Shown here: positions 5,461 to 14,282 of the stretch, piece after piece
Layout of the letters: each line of letters starts with the position of its first letter
Position numbering within the stretch: the stretch's first letter is position 1
Origin: Azophilus sp026709365
GTDB lineage: Bacteria > Pseudomonadota > Gammaproteobacteria > Pseudomonadales > Azotimanducaceae
Assembly: GCA_965200175.1 (NCBI GenBank)
Contig: OZ241345.1
Span: forward strand, 2,852,001 to 2,916,000
Direction: 5' to 3'
DNA length: 64,000 nt
Translations under genes and position numbers: made by a program
Notes under the pieces: model-generated
Told to the model about the DNA's origin: nothing
Databases searched by the model: none
What the model saw: only the letters and a program-made list of their open reading frames with translations

Positions 5461-8210
5461 CACGCCGCCAACACCTCATTCATCTCCGCCATAACCTGAT
5501 CCATCCCGTCACCGAACAACGCGTGCATCTTCCCCAAGCCGCCATGGGCATCGAAGGGCGCCATATCCAGATCGTCGCGCTCGATAGTGAACGAGGTCTT
5601 CAAGTGATCGCGTATCATGCGCAGCCACCCCATCTGCTCCTCGGAGAACTTCTCGCCCGCTCCGGCGTGGCGGTTCAGCACCCATGTCTGGAAGTTCCGC
5701 CGCACCCGGTCCGAATGCCGGGTCAGCGTCTCGTCCAGGCCGCACACGCGCCGGATTAGGGCTACCAAGGTCGTCAGGTCGCTGACCGGCTGCCCGCCCT
5801 TGTAGTCGTCGAGATGGCTGTACGCCCGCCAGACGAGCAGCGGTGCAAGGCGCGGGCGGTCCTGGCGCAGCTTGGCCAGCACGTCCTTGATCATGGCCAA
5901 CGTCACCGCCGAACGTCGGGCCGGCTGGGTGAAGTAGATCGTCAGCGCCTCGATCGCGTCCCGGTTCTCCTTAAGGTAGCCCTCGAAGTCCTGCGCTATC
6001 CGCTTGGCGTTCTCCGCTACGTCGCCGGCCCACTCGGCGCGCAGGAGGGTGTCTAGGTTGTCGTGGTCGATGGTCTGTTCCCTGTCTCGGCGGATGCCGT
6101 CCATCAGGCTGATCAGCGGGCCGGTCAGGACGTTGGCCGCTTGGGCGATGCGCGCCTCCAGGGCGGCTTGCAAGGCGGGTTCGTCCGGTTTGGCGTGGCT
6201 GGCCGTCTTGGCGTCGGCCTCTACCTTGTCCGGGTCGATGGCGTCGAACAGGTCGCGGACGATGGCGGCGAGCGGCTTGCCGGCCGCCTGTTCGATCCTC
6301 GCTTGGTCATCCGCTTCAAGCTGGTGGTCGAGCCGGGCCAGCCGGGCAGCCAGCGAACGGGCGGTGTCCTCGGAACGGTCGCCCATCATCAGGCTCATCG
6401 CGAGATCCTTCAGCGGGATCGACGGCTTGGTGTCCAGCGGCTGGCTGGCCGTCTTCAACGACCGGGTGACGCCCACGGCATCGACGATGACGTAGTGGGT
6501 CTTGGCCGGGGCGGATGGCGTCACCTTCCTGAGTTCGTCCGCCTCCAGCACGCGGGTGCCGCGCCCCTTCATCTGCTCGAAGTAGTTGCGCGACTTAACA
6601 TCGCGCATGAACAGCAGGCATTCGATGGGCTTCACGTCGGTGCCGGTGGCGATCATGTCCACCGTGACGGCGATGCGCGGGTTGAAGTCGTTGCGGAAGG
6701 CGGTGAGGGAGGATTTCGGGTTCTTGGCGCCGTTGGTGATCTTGCGGCAGAAGTCGTTGCCCTCCCCGAACTCCTGGCGCACCGTTTGGATGATGTCGTC
6801 GGCGTGGCTGTCGGTCTTGGCAAAGACCAGCGTTTTGGGCAGTTCCCGGCGTCCGGGAAACATTTGCGGCCAGTGTTCCCGGAAGGCGCGGATGACGGTG
6901 CGAATTTGGTCCGGGTTCACCACCGATCGATCAAGCTGGCGGGTGGCGTAAGGCGAGCGCTCCTCTTGCACCGTCCAGCGGCGGGCGCGCGTGAGCCGCT
7001 GCCGCTTCTCGATGGGCTGCTCGCGCTTCAGCGTTGCGCCGCCTTGGGTGACTTGGGTCTCGATCAGGTAGATCTCGTTGCCCACGTTGACCTTGTCCGC
7101 CACGGCCTGTTCGTGGGTGTACTCGCTGACCACGTTCTTCTGGAAGAAGGCGTAGGTGCGGTTGTCCGGCGTGGCGGTCAGGCCGATCAGGAAGGCGTCG
7201 AGGTACTCGACCACCTGCCGCCACAGGTTGTAGATGGAGCGGTGGCACTCGTCAATGATGACCGCATCGAAGTGCTCCGGCGGCAGCGCGGCGCTGTAGG
7301 CGACCGGCTGCGGTCGTTTGCGCTGCCAACCTCGCTCCGCCGGATGCTCCTCCTCCGCACCCACCGGCAAGTCCTGGCCCTTGAGCGTGGCGTACAGGCG
7401 CTGGATGGTGGAGATGACCACCTGCACGTCGCGGGCGATTGCCGGCGCGGTCAGGCGCTGAACGTTGTAGAGCTCGGTGAATTGGCGGTTGTCGTCGTTG
7501 GGCATGAAGGCCATGAACGCCTGCTCGGCCTGCTCGCCCAGGTTGCGGGTGTCCACCAGAAAGAGCACGCGCCGGGCGCCGGCATGCTTCAGCAGGCGGT
7601 AAACCACGGTGATGGCGGTGTGGGTCTTCCCGGAGCCGGTGGCCATCTGCACGAGGGCGCGGGGACGGTTCGCTTGCAGCGACGCTTCGAGACGGACGAT
7701 CGCCTTGGTTTGGCAGTCGCGCAGCTGCGCAGGGTTCAGCGGCGGCAGCGAGGCGAGGCCGGAGCGAAGGGAGCGCGGGGCGCGCTGCCAGGCTCGAAGC
7801 GTCTCCGGTTGGTGGAAGGTGAAGACTTCCCGGGAGCGCGGATTCGGGTCGCGGCCATCGGTGAAGCGCGTGACCTGCCCGGTGCATTCATAAAGGAAGG
7901 GCAGCGGCTCTTTGTTCGCGACCCACTTGAGCTTGGCGTTGGCGTAGCCCTCGGACTGCTCCTCAACCGTGGTGAGCTTGTCGCCCCAGCTGTCCGGCTT
8001 GGCCTCGACCACGCCAACGGGCTGCCGGTCCACGAAGAGCGCGTAGTCGGCAGGCCCGGCATCGGTTTGGTATTCGCGCACCGCGACGCCTGGGCCGGCG
8101 TTGAAGTCGAGGGCGTCCCGGTCCTGCACCTGCCAGCCTGCGCCCCTAAGGCGGGCGTCGATCCGATCCCGGGCGACCTGCTCCGGGGTCTGGTTTGCAT
8201 CATTTGCCAT
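5460..8210 (-). CDS. hsdR: Type I restriction enzyme R subunit (translocase/nuclease)
   Basis: 916 residues. The N-terminal nuclease domain shows GPADYALFV then VGVVEAK (PD-(D/E)XK). The helicase core follows: TGSGKTHTA (motif I), IIDECHRS (DECH box), GLTATP (III), TLVFAKT (IV), IATGTDV (V) and QMKGRGTR (VI). The C-terminal region resembles the EcoEI-type R domain that contacts the methylase. It translocates DNA with ATP and cuts at distance. First gene of the minus-strand operon hsdR-hsdS-nuclease. A functional enzyme needs HsdM, which must be elsewhere or lost. Confidence 0.95.
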   Translation of the reverse strand: MANDANQTPEQVARDRIDARLRGAGWQVQDRDALDFNAGPGVAVREYQTDAGPADYALFVDRQPVGVVEAKPDSWGDKLTTVEEQSEGYANAKLKWVANKEPLPFLYECTGQVTRFTDGRDPNPRSREVFTFHQPETLRAWQRAPRSLRSGLASLPPLNPAQLRDCQTKAIVRLEASLQANRPRALVQMATGSGKTHTAITVVYRLLKHAGARRVLFLVDTRNLGEQAEQAFMAFMPNDDNRQFTELYNVQRLTAPAIARDVQVVISTIQRLYATLKGQDLPVGAEEEHPAERGWQRKRPQPVAYSAALPPEHFDAVIIDECHRSIYNLWRQVVEYLDAFLIGLTATPDNRTYAFFQKNVVSEYTHEQAVADKVNVGNEIYLIETQVTQGGATLKREQPIEKRQRLTRARRWTVQEERSPYATRQLDRSVVNPDQIRTVIRAFREHWPQMFPGRRELPKTLVFAKTDSHADDIIQTVRQEFGEGNDFCRKITNGAKNPKSSLTAFRNDFNPRIAVTVDMIATGTDVKPIECLLFMRDVKSRNYFEQMKGRGTRVLEADELRKVTPSAPAKTHYVIVDAVGVTRSLKTASQPLDTKPSIPLKDLAMSLMMGDRSEDTARSLAARLARLDHQLEADDQARIEQAAGKPLAAIVRDLFDAIDPDKVEADAKTASHAKPDEPALQAALEARIAQAANVLTGPLISLMDGIRRDREQTIDHDNLDTLLRAEWAGDVAENAKRIAQDFEGYLKENRDAIEALTIYFTQPARRSAVTLAMIKDVLAKLRQDRPRLAPLLVWRAYSHLDDYKGGQPVSDLTTLVALIRRVCGLDETLTRHSDRVRRNFQTWVLNRHAGAGEKFSEEQMGWLRMIRDHLKTSFTIERDDLDMAPFDAHGGLGKMHALFGDGMDQVMAEMNEVLAA

Positions 8211-8240
8211 GCGGCAGTGGGTAACGGCGCTCCTGCGCGG

Positions 8241-8579
8241 CTACTTGAGCCGCACGGCCGTGCCCGTGGCGACCAGCAGCACCATGCCCTTGCCGCCGCC
8301 GCTGATCTCGCTGTAGTCGAGATCGACGCCGACCACGGCGTCGGCGCCTAGGGCCGATGCCTGCTCGGCCAGTTCATCAAGGCAGTTGTTGCGGGCCTCG
8401 CGCAGCGCCTTCTGGTGGGTGCCGCTGCGGCCGCCGATGAGGTCGCGCAGGCTGCCGAGGATATCGCGGAAGACGTTGATGCCGAGCGCGCACTCGGCGC
8501 TGACGATGCCCAATGCCTCGCGAATCTCGCGGCCCGGCACGGCATGGGTGGTGACCAGATTTTCGAGGTTTACGGACAT
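8241..8579 (-). CDS. ybjQ: YbjQ / UPF0145 family protein
   Basis: 112 residues from ATG 8579, close to the usual 105-110 of the family. Characteristic segments are HAVPGREI, GINVFRDILGSLRDLIGGRS, ARNNCLDELAEQASALGADAV (in part) and VDLDYSEI. The family is a small beta-rich oligomer of unknown biochemical role. The reading frame is open upstream into a nucleotidyltransferase remnant, but this ATG gives the normal family length. It lies 30 bases upstream of hsdR on the same strand. Confidence 0.88.
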   Translation of the reverse strand: MSVNLENLVTTHAVPGREIREALGIVSAECALGINVFRDILGSLRDLIGGRSGTHQKALREARNNCLDELAEQASALGADAVVGVDLDYSEISGGGKGMVLLVATGTAVRLK

Positions 8580-8654
8580 GGTGGCTGCCTTTGGTTGGGA
8601 TGGCGCTGAACGGCCTTGGGCCAAACTATAGCGCAGACGCCGGACTCGTGGGAT

Positions 8655-8852
8655 GCGCGGCGGCAGCAGCCGATAGTTCTCGCTAATGGCAGCCTTGATC
8701 GTCGTTGTTGGGAAGTCCGCGAGTAGGTCTAGGTCGCCATCGGATCGAATTTGGCCCCTAGCCACCGATCCGAAGACCAAGTAACGCCCATGATGTGCCC
8801 GTTCAGGCAGGCGATGAAGCGCGGATTCAATGGCGTCCGCAGAGTTTCGCAC
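8655..8852 (-). pseudogene. MNT-type nucleotidyltransferase fragment
   Basis: The translated stretch contains RYLVFGSVARGQ followed by SDGDLDLLADF, the GSxARG...SDxDL signature of minimal nucleotidyltransferases that act as antitoxins of HEPN toxins. The 5' end is cut by the palindromic element at 8842-8886 (the only possible start, a GTG, is inside its hairpin loop) and the 3' part loses similarity before the YbjQ start. It is most simply a remnant broken by the element and by later decay. Confidence 0.6.
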
Positions 8853-8886
8853 AGCGAAACTCCAACGCGCCCGCTCCGCGGGCGCG
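8842..8886 (-). repeat. Palindromic element, partial copy A
   Basis: Two adjacent perfect hairpins: GAGTTTCGC / GCGAAACTC at 8842-8862 and CGCGCCCGC / GCGGGCGCG at 8866-8886. The first is the conserved core of the family found at 19938, 37985, 47297 and 48608; the second is the copy-specific hairpin, here the same sequence as in the copy at 37985. The TTCCGAAATG tail is missing. It interrupts the nucleotidyltransferase remnant. Confidence 0.7.
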
Positions 8887-9025
8887 CGTTTGGTCTGGCC
8901 GAAGACAGCGTGTACGATATTCGCATGGCAGCGGATGTGGCGTCGGGCAGCTTATCGAAGCGTGGGCAAACGGGGCTGCGGCTTCTATTGGCTCCAGTTG
9001 GCGAGGAGCCGGTCCCGTGTCGGCC

Positions 9026-9727
9026 ATGAGCGTGGGTCTGCCGAGGCGTCTGGTTGCCGAAGCCTTGGGCACGGCGCTGCTGCTGGCCGTGGTGGTGGGC
9101 AGCGGCATCATGGGCGAGCGCTTGGCCGAGGGCAACGACGCCATCGCCCTGCTGGGCAACACCATCGCCACTGGCGCTGCCTTGGTGGTGCTGATCCTGG
9201 TGTTCGGGCCGCTGTCCGGCGCCCACTTCAATCCGGCGGTGACCTTGGCTTTCCGGCTGCGGCGCGAACTGACGCTAGGCGATGCGGCCGGCTACGTTCT
9301 GGCCCAGCTCGCCGGCGGCATCCTGGGGGTGGCGGCGGCGCATGCGATGTTCGGCGAGCCGCTGCTGGTCGAAGGCGTCAAGGCGCGCGCGGGCGCCGGC
9401 CAGTGGCTCGGTGAATTCGTCGCCACCTTTGCGCTGCTGACCGCCATTCTGGGCTGCCTGCGCACCCGCCCGGAGGCCGTGCCCTACGCCGTCGGGCTGA
9501 TCATCACCGCCGGCTACTGGTTCACTTCATCCACCTCCTTCGCCAACCCGGCGGTCACCGTGGCCCGTTCGTTCACCGACACCTTTGCCGGCATCGCCCC
9601 GGCGCACGCGCCCGCGTTCATCGCCGCCCAGCTGGTCGGCGCCGTTGCCGCCACGCTGCTGTTCCGGTGGCTGGAGCATCCTGCGATGTCCTCCGAAAAG
9701 CCCTCAGCGGGCCAAGATGCGCCATGA
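9026..9727 (+). CDS. Aquaporin / MIP family channel
   Basis: 233 residues from ATG 9026 (a GTG three codons earlier is possible). Six hydrophobic segments and the two NPA boxes are present: SGAHFNPAVT in the first half and SFANPAVTVAR in the second, which line the pore in this family. The family conducts water, glycerol or metalloids such as arsenite. The substrate is not evident and no ars genes lie nearby. Its stop codon overlaps the start of the CoA-transferase gene (ATGA), so the two are translationally coupled. Confidence 0.9.
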   Translation: MSVGLPRRLVAEALGTALLLAVVVGSGIMGERLAEGNDAIALLGNTIATGAALVVLILVFGPLSGAHFNPAVTLAFRLRRELTLGDAAGYVLAQLAGGILGVAAAHAMFGEPLLVEGVKARAGAGQWLGEFVATFALLTAILGCLRTRPEAVPYAVGLIITAGYWFTSSTSFANPAVTVARSFTDTFAGIAPAHAPAFIAAQLVGAVAATLLFRWLEHPAMSSEKPSAGQDAP

Positions 9728-10908
9728 TGCCGCTGGCGCACATTCGCGTTCTCGACCTCACCCATGCCCGGGCGGGCCCCACTGCGGTGCGGCTGCTCGC
9801 GGACTGGGGGGCGGACGTGATCAAGATCGAGGCACCGCAGTCAGCTTCCGGTGTGGCCCGTGCGGTCACTGGCGCCCGACACGGGCCGGATGAGCAGAAC
9901 CTGCACCGCAACAAGCGGGGGCTGACGCTCAACCTGAAGAAGCCCGAGGGACATGAGCTGTTCATGCGCCTGGCCCGCAGCGCCGACGTGGTGGTCGAGA
10001 ACTTCAAGGCCGAGGTCAAGCACCGGCTCAAGGTGGACTACGAATCCGTCAAGGCGGCCAGCCCGGCCATCATCTACGCCAGCATCTCCGGCTTTGGCCA
10101 GGACGGCCCCTATGGCGGGCGGGCCGGGGTCGATCAGGTCGTTCAGGGCATGAGCGGCCTGATGTCCATCACCGGCGAGCCGGGCAGCGGTCCGTGGCGG
10201 ACGGGCATCGCCATCAGCGACACCTCCGCCGGGATGTTTCTGGGGCAGGGCATCCTGCTGGCCCTGCTGCACCGGGAGCGCACCGGGGAGGGGCAGTGGG
10301 TCCACACCTCGCTGCTCGAAGCCATGCTGTGCAAGCTGGATTTTCAAGGCGCCCGCTACACGATGGGCGGCGAAGTCCCCGGCCAAGCCGGGAACGACCA
10401 CCCCTACCAGACGCCGATGGGCGCCTTCCGGGCCAGTGACGGCCTAGTGAACATCGCAGCACCCAGCCAGCGGCTTTGGGAGCGCTTTTGCCGGGCGTTG
10501 GGGGCGGAGGCGCTCCTCAACCGGCCCGAATACCGCCAGGCCGGGGAGCGCCGGCGATTGAAGGCGGCGCTCAATGCCGACATCAATGCGGTCACCGCCC
10601 GCTTCACCGCCGCCGAGCTGGTTCGCGCGCTCAATGGCGCGGGGGTGCCCTGCGGCCCAATCAACGACGTCGGCCAAGCCTTTGAGGACGAGCAGGCGCG
10701 CCACTTGGGGATGACCAAGGCTGCGGAACACCCGGAATTGGGCGCGGTGCGCCTGATCCGCTCGCCCATCAACCTGAGCGCCCATCCCCAAGGCAACCGT
10801 TTTGAGCGGGCCGCGCCGGATCCGGGTCAGGACTCGGAGGCCATTCTCGCCGAGTGCGGCTGCGCCCCTTCGGAAATCGAGGCGTTGCGCCGGACCGGCG
10901 TGATTTGA
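9724..10908 (+). CDS. CaiB/BaiF family class III CoA-transferase
   Basis: 394 residues from ATG 9724. The N-terminal IRVLDLTHARAGPTAVRLLADWGADVIKIE, seen here in part as LLADWGADVIKIE, is the family hallmark, followed by NKRGLTLNLK, FGQDGPY and ISDTSAGM with the conserved catalytic Asp region. CaiB-type enzymes move CoA between carboxylic acids through an aspartyl-CoA anhydride. Substrate is unknown. Overlaps the aquaporin gene by 4 bases. Other acyl-CoA genes occur at 38.2-41.5 kb. Confidence 0.92.
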   Translation: MMPLAHIRVLDLTHARAGPTAVRLLADWGADVIKIEAPQSASGVARAVTGARHGPDEQNLHRNKRGLTLNLKKPEGHELFMRLARSADVVVENFKAEVKHRLKVDYESVKAASPAIIYASISGFGQDGPYGGRAGVDQVVQGMSGLMSITGEPGSGPWRTGIAISDTSAGMFLGQGILLALLHRERTGEGQWVHTSLLEAMLCKLDFQGARYTMGGEVPGQAGNDHPYQTPMGAFRASDGLVNIAAPSQRLWERFCRALGAEALLNRPEYRQAGERRRLKAALNADINAVTARFTAAELVRALNGAGVPCGPINDVGQAFEDEQARHLGMTKAAEHPELGAVRLIRSPINLSAHPQGNRFERAAPDPGQDSEAILAECGCAPSEIEALRRTGVI

Positions 10909-11001
10909 GGGGAGTCAAGGGCGAAGCAAAGTGGGTAGTGTGCGACAGGGTTTATCTGGTGTACTCTGCCCCTTGGCAATCGGGGGCGTCAATCCGACTC
11001 C

Positions 11002-12111
11002 ATGTACATTCCGCTAGTCACTTTCTTTCTGCTGGCGCTGGTGTTCTCTTTTCTCTGCTCCTTGTGGGAGGCCGTGCTTCTCAGCATGTCGCCGAGCCAC
11101 GCGCGCGTGCTCGCCCAAAAGGGCACCCGCGTCGGCCGAACGCTGGAGGAGTTCAAGGCCAACATTGACCGGCCCCTGGCCGCCATTCTGACGCTCAACA
11201 CCATAGCGCACACCGTGGGCGCGATCGGCGTGGGCGCCCAGGCCGAGTTGATCTGGGCGCAAGCCAACCCGTGGATCACGCGGATTGCGGTTCCGGCGTC
11301 CATGACCATCGCCATATTGGTGTTTTCGGAAATCGTGCCCAAGACCATCGGGGCATTGCACTGGCAGCGCTTCGCCACCTTCACCGTCCATTCCCTGCGC
11401 CTGCTGATCATATCCCTGGCCCCTCTCGTTTGGCTCAGCCAGACCGTCACCAAGTACTTGAAGCGGGACACGGCGCAGCCCATCCTGACGCGCACGGACT
11501 TCCTGGCGATGGCGGAGCTCGGTGCCGAGGAGGGCGTGTTTGAGGCTGAGGAAAGCAAGATGATCGGCCACCTGATCCGCTTTCAGACCATTCAGGTGCG
11601 CGATGTCATGACGCCGCGCACCGTCGTGGCCATGGCCTCCGAACGGGAGACGATCGCCAGCTACTACGGCAGCGCCAAGCGGCAGCACTTCTCCCGCATA
11701 CCCCTGTACAACGAATCCAAGGACCACGTCACCGGGTACGTGCTCAAGGATGACATGCTCACCGCCTTGGTGGAGGAGCGCGGCAACGAGCCGCTCACGG
11801 CCCTGCGCCGGGAGATCGTCGCGGTCGGCGAATCCTATGCCATCACCGACCTGTTCACCGTCTTGCGGACGCGGCAGGAGCACTTGGCGGTGGTGATGGA
11901 CGACTTCGGCGGCATGGCAGGCATCGTCACCATGGAGGACGTGATCGAGACCCTGCTCGGCCTTGAGATCGTTGACGAAACGGATGCGACCACCGACATG
12001 CGCGAATTGGCGCGCCGCCACCGGGTGCGGCGCGCCAAGGCGCTCAGCGCGTTGGACGGCCCAGCCCCCCGACCGGCCGATCCGGAGCTTTCGGGGGAAA
12101 CTCCGGCATAA
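11002..12111 (+). CDS. HlyC/CorC (CNNM) family membrane protein
   Basis: 369 residues. The N-terminal half is a DUF21/CNNM membrane domain: hydrophobic segments at about 3-22, then FKANIDRPLAAILTLNTIAHT and AILVFSEIVPKTIG, the conserved ion-pathway signature. The C-terminal half has a CBS pair (RDVMTPRT and HLAVVMDDFGGMAGIVTMED) and ends near 369, without the CorC_HlyC terminal domain. Family members are linked to Mg or other divalent-cation transport. A stand-alone gene. Confidence 0.9.
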   Translation: MYIPLVTFFLLALVFSFLCSLWEAVLLSMSPSHARVLAQKGTRVGRTLEEFKANIDRPLAAILTLNTIAHTVGAIGVGAQAELIWAQANPWITRIAVPASMTIAILVFSEIVPKTIGALHWQRFATFTVHSLRLLIISLAPLVWLSQTVTKYLKRDTAQPILTRTDFLAMAELGAEEGVFEAEESKMIGHLIRFQTIQVRDVMTPRTVVAMASERETIASYYGSAKRQHFSRIPLYNESKDHVTGYVLKDDMLTALVEERGNEPLTALRREIVAVGESYAITDLFTVLRTRQEHLAVVMDDFGGMAGIVTMEDVIETLLGLEIVDETDATTDMRELARRHRVRRAKALSALDGPAPRPADPELSGETPA

Positions 12112-12143
12112 ACGGCGCCGTGGATGCCATCCGCGCCCGCCAA

Positions 12144-12842
12144 TCAATCGAGTTCCGCCATGAAGCGCTGCGGGCGCGGCCTGAAGCACCGGCTGGAGTC
12201 CAGCGAGAAGGCCACCGCGGTGGCGCGCCCCAGAATTCGCTTGGCCTCCACGAAGCCGATGGCGCGGGAGTCCTCGGAGCTGTCGCGATTGTCGCCGAGC
12301 AGGAGATAGTGCCCTTCGGGCACCGCCGAGGGGGGCAGGTCGCGGCTGCGGTTTGAGCCTCCTTCGGGCTGCAGCGTGACCCGATGGCTGGCCCCGAGAA
12401 TGGATTCCCGGAAGTGCCGCTGGGCGGGATGCGGGTTGCCGCCTTCAATGCCGGCCTCAGCCGCGCTCAGCACCCGGTAGGCGGCCGGCCGGCCGTTGAC
12501 GCTCAGCACGTTGTCCCGCAGGGCGACCCGATCGCCCGGCAGGCCGATGACGCGCTTGACCAGCAGCCGCCCGTCGAGCGGCGAGACGAAGGTGACCACG
12601 TCGCCTCGCGCCGGCTCCGACCAGCGCACCAGCCGGTGCAGGGTGAAGGGGATGCGCAGGCCGTAGGCCAGCTTGTCCACAATGATGCGGTCGCCGGCCA
12701 GGATCGAGGGGGTCATGGAACCGGAAGGCACCCGATTCCAGTCGGCGATGGCGGAGCGGAACACCAGCATGACGGCGATGCAGAGCCAAACGCCGCGCCA
12801 TTGCCACAGCGCGTGGGTGATCCGGCTGCGCCACTCGGCCAT
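12144..12842 (-). CDS. lepB: Signal peptidase I
   Basis: 232 residues from ATG 12842. A membrane anchor at about 17-34 is followed by VPSGSM with the nucleophile Ser42, the general base Lys96 in LLVKRVIGLPGD, and GDNRDSSEDSR (box E). It removes signal peptides from exported proteins at the periplasmic face of the inner membrane. There is one N-terminal membrane segment rather than two. It is 14 bases downstream of the DUF1244 gene on the same strand and probably co-transcribed. Confidence 0.93.
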   Translation of the reverse strand: MAEWRSRITHALWQWRGVWLCIAVMLVFRSAIADWNRVPSGSMTPSILAGDRIIVDKLAYGLRIPFTLHRLVRWSEPARGDVVTFVSPLDGRLLVKRVIGLPGDRVALRDNVLSVNGRPAAYRVLSAAEAGIEGGNPHPAQRHFRESILGASHRVTLQPEGGSNRSRDLPPSAVPEGHYLLLGDNRDSSEDSRAIGFVEAKRILGRATAVAFSLDSSRCFRPRPQRFMAELD

Positions 12843-12856
12843 GCGCGCCGGTTCGG

Positions 12857-13159
12857 CTACGGTCTTTTGCTGCTGGCCTCTTGGGCCTGAAACTGGGCGA
12901 GCTGCTCGGCCAACGCCTCCGACTGGTGCTTGGCCTTCCACTCGCCGTAGGGCATGCCGTACACGAGCCTGCGCGCGGCCTCCAAATCCATCTCCAAGCC
13001 CCGCTCCCCGGCCTCGGCCCGGTACCACTTCGACAGGCAGTTGCGGCAGAAGCCGGCAAGGTTCATCAGGTCGATGTTCTGGACGTCCTTGCGTTCGTCG
13101 AAGTGCTGGAGCAGGCGCCGAAAGACGGCAGCTTCGATTTCAGTTTCCAGTTGGGACAT
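12857..13159 (-). CDS. DUF1244 family protein
   Basis: 100 residues, the normal length. Conserved text is EAAVFRRLLQHFDER, DVQNIDLMNLAGFCRNCL and SKWYRAEA, followed by MPYGEWKAKHQ. The family is small, helical and cytoplasmic with two conserved cysteines; its function is unknown. It precedes lepB, an arrangement that probably reflects simple co-transcription. Confidence 0.9.
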   Translation of the reverse strand: MSQLETEIEAAVFRRLLQHFDERKDVQNIDLMNLAGFCRNCLSKWYRAEAGERGLEMDLEAARRLVYGMPYGEWKAKHQSEALAEQLAQFQAQEASSKRP

Positions 13160-13225
13160 GGCGGCGACGCTTGTGGGTGGACGCCCATGTTAACCCAATC
13201 GCGCCACTTGGCGACCTCGGCGAAA

Positions 13226-13336
13226 CGCCCGCTTCAGGCGAGCTCCCCGGACTGAGGGCGTCCCGCCCTCGACCGAATCGCGACTGAACTTCGCGCCCGT
13301 TGCCTGGGCCGAGTTCCGAAATGCGTCTTGAGCCCG
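13226..13336 (+). repeat. Composite repeat: GC hairpin copy 2 plus palindromic-element tail (copy B)
   Basis: GCGTCCCGCCCTCGA with the inverted arms GAGGGCG/CGCCCTC at about 13254-13271 matches the copies at 1842 and 37124. It is followed at 13305-13336 by TGGGCCGAGTTCCGAAATG and TTGAGCCCG, the tail of the palindromic family (compare 48670-48700). The conserved hairpin core is missing. The two repeat types are therefore next to each other here. It lies just beyond the 3' end of yaaA. Confidence 0.6.
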
Positions 13337-13344
13337 CTCGCCGC

Positions 13345-14121
13345 TTAGGCTGGCTGATCGCGCAGGAACACCCAGTCATTGGTGGAGGATTCGGCCGCCG
13401 AGAATCGGTAGCCCTGCCAGTCGAACGCCTGGAGCGCCTTCAGCGTCGAGACCCGGTTCTTGACCAAGTAGGCGGCCATCAGACCCCGGGCCTTCTTGGC
13501 GAAGAAGGAGATGAACTTGTAGCGTCCGTTCTTCAAGTCCTTGAAGGCGGGCGTGATGATTCGCGCCTCAAGGCGGGCGGCGTCCACGGCCTTGAAGTAC
13601 TCGTTGGAGGCGAGATTGAGCAGAATCGGCTGGCGCTGGGCGTTGATGGCCTCGTTCAGCGCCGCCGTCACCTTGTCGCGCCAGAAGTCGTAGAGGTCGC
13701 CGCCGCGTCCGTTGGGCAGCCGGGTGCCCATTTCCAAGCGGTAGGGCTGGATGAGGTCAAGGGGCTTGAGGATGCCGTGCAGGCCGGACAGGATGCGCAG
13801 GTGCCGCTGCGCCCAAGTGAGGTCCCGTTCGCTGAATTCGGTGGACTTCAGGCCCGCGTAAACATCGCCGTTGAAGGCGAACATGGCCTGCTTGGCGGTG
13901 CGCCGGTTGAAGGGTTCGCCCCAGGCGGCGTAGCGGTCGTAGTTGAGCTGGGCGAGGCTCGCGCTGATGCCCATGAGATCCGACAGGTTCTGGGGCGCCA
14001 GTTCGCGCAGTTCGCGCACCAGTTCGGCGGAGTCGTCCAGAAATGACGGCACCGAGGACTTGGCCGTGGGCGCCCGGCCGTCGAAGTCGAGCGATTTGGC
14101 GGGTGAGATGATCGCGAGCAT
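13345..14121 (-). CDS. yaaA: Peroxide stress protein YaaA (UPF0246)
   Basis: 258 residues, full family length. Starts MLAIISPAKSLDF and contains NGDVYAGL, LRILSGLHGILKPLDLI, EMGTRL and FKDLKNGRYKFISFFAKKARG (in part), all typical of YaaA. In E. coli it limits intracellular free iron under hydrogen peroxide stress and binds DNA. It is monocistronic here; the 3' end abuts a repeat. Confidence 0.95.
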   Translation of the reverse strand: MLAIISPAKSLDFDGRAPTAKSSVPSFLDDSAELVRELRELAPQNLSDLMGISASLAQLNYDRYAAWGEPFNRRTAKQAMFAFNGDVYAGLKSTEFSERDLTWAQRHLRILSGLHGILKPLDLIQPYRLEMGTRLPNGRGGDLYDFWRDKVTAALNEAINAQRQPILLNLASNEYFKAVDAARLEARIITPAFKDLKNGRYKFISFFAKKARGLMAAYLVKNRVSTLKALQAFDWQGYRFSAAESSTNDWVFLRDQPA

Positions 14122-14282
14122 GGCACTCCCTCGTTATCTTGATCGCGGCAGGTCGCCGCAACGGCATCAGCAGGCTGCGAGCATCCGCTCGATGGCCTTG
14201 GCCATCGCCTCGTTGGAACTTGGCGTTCGGGGGCGATTCTAGCGGATAATGGCGGCCAAGCGCAGGTGGGGGAGCATCCGGG

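Noticed and set aside
6063..8351. A 762-codon open frame on the plus strand opposite hsdR
   Set aside because: The amino-acid make-up (many Arg, Gly, Ala, Val, His) is that of an antisense shadow of a GC-rich gene, and hsdR has unmistakable motifs on the other strand.
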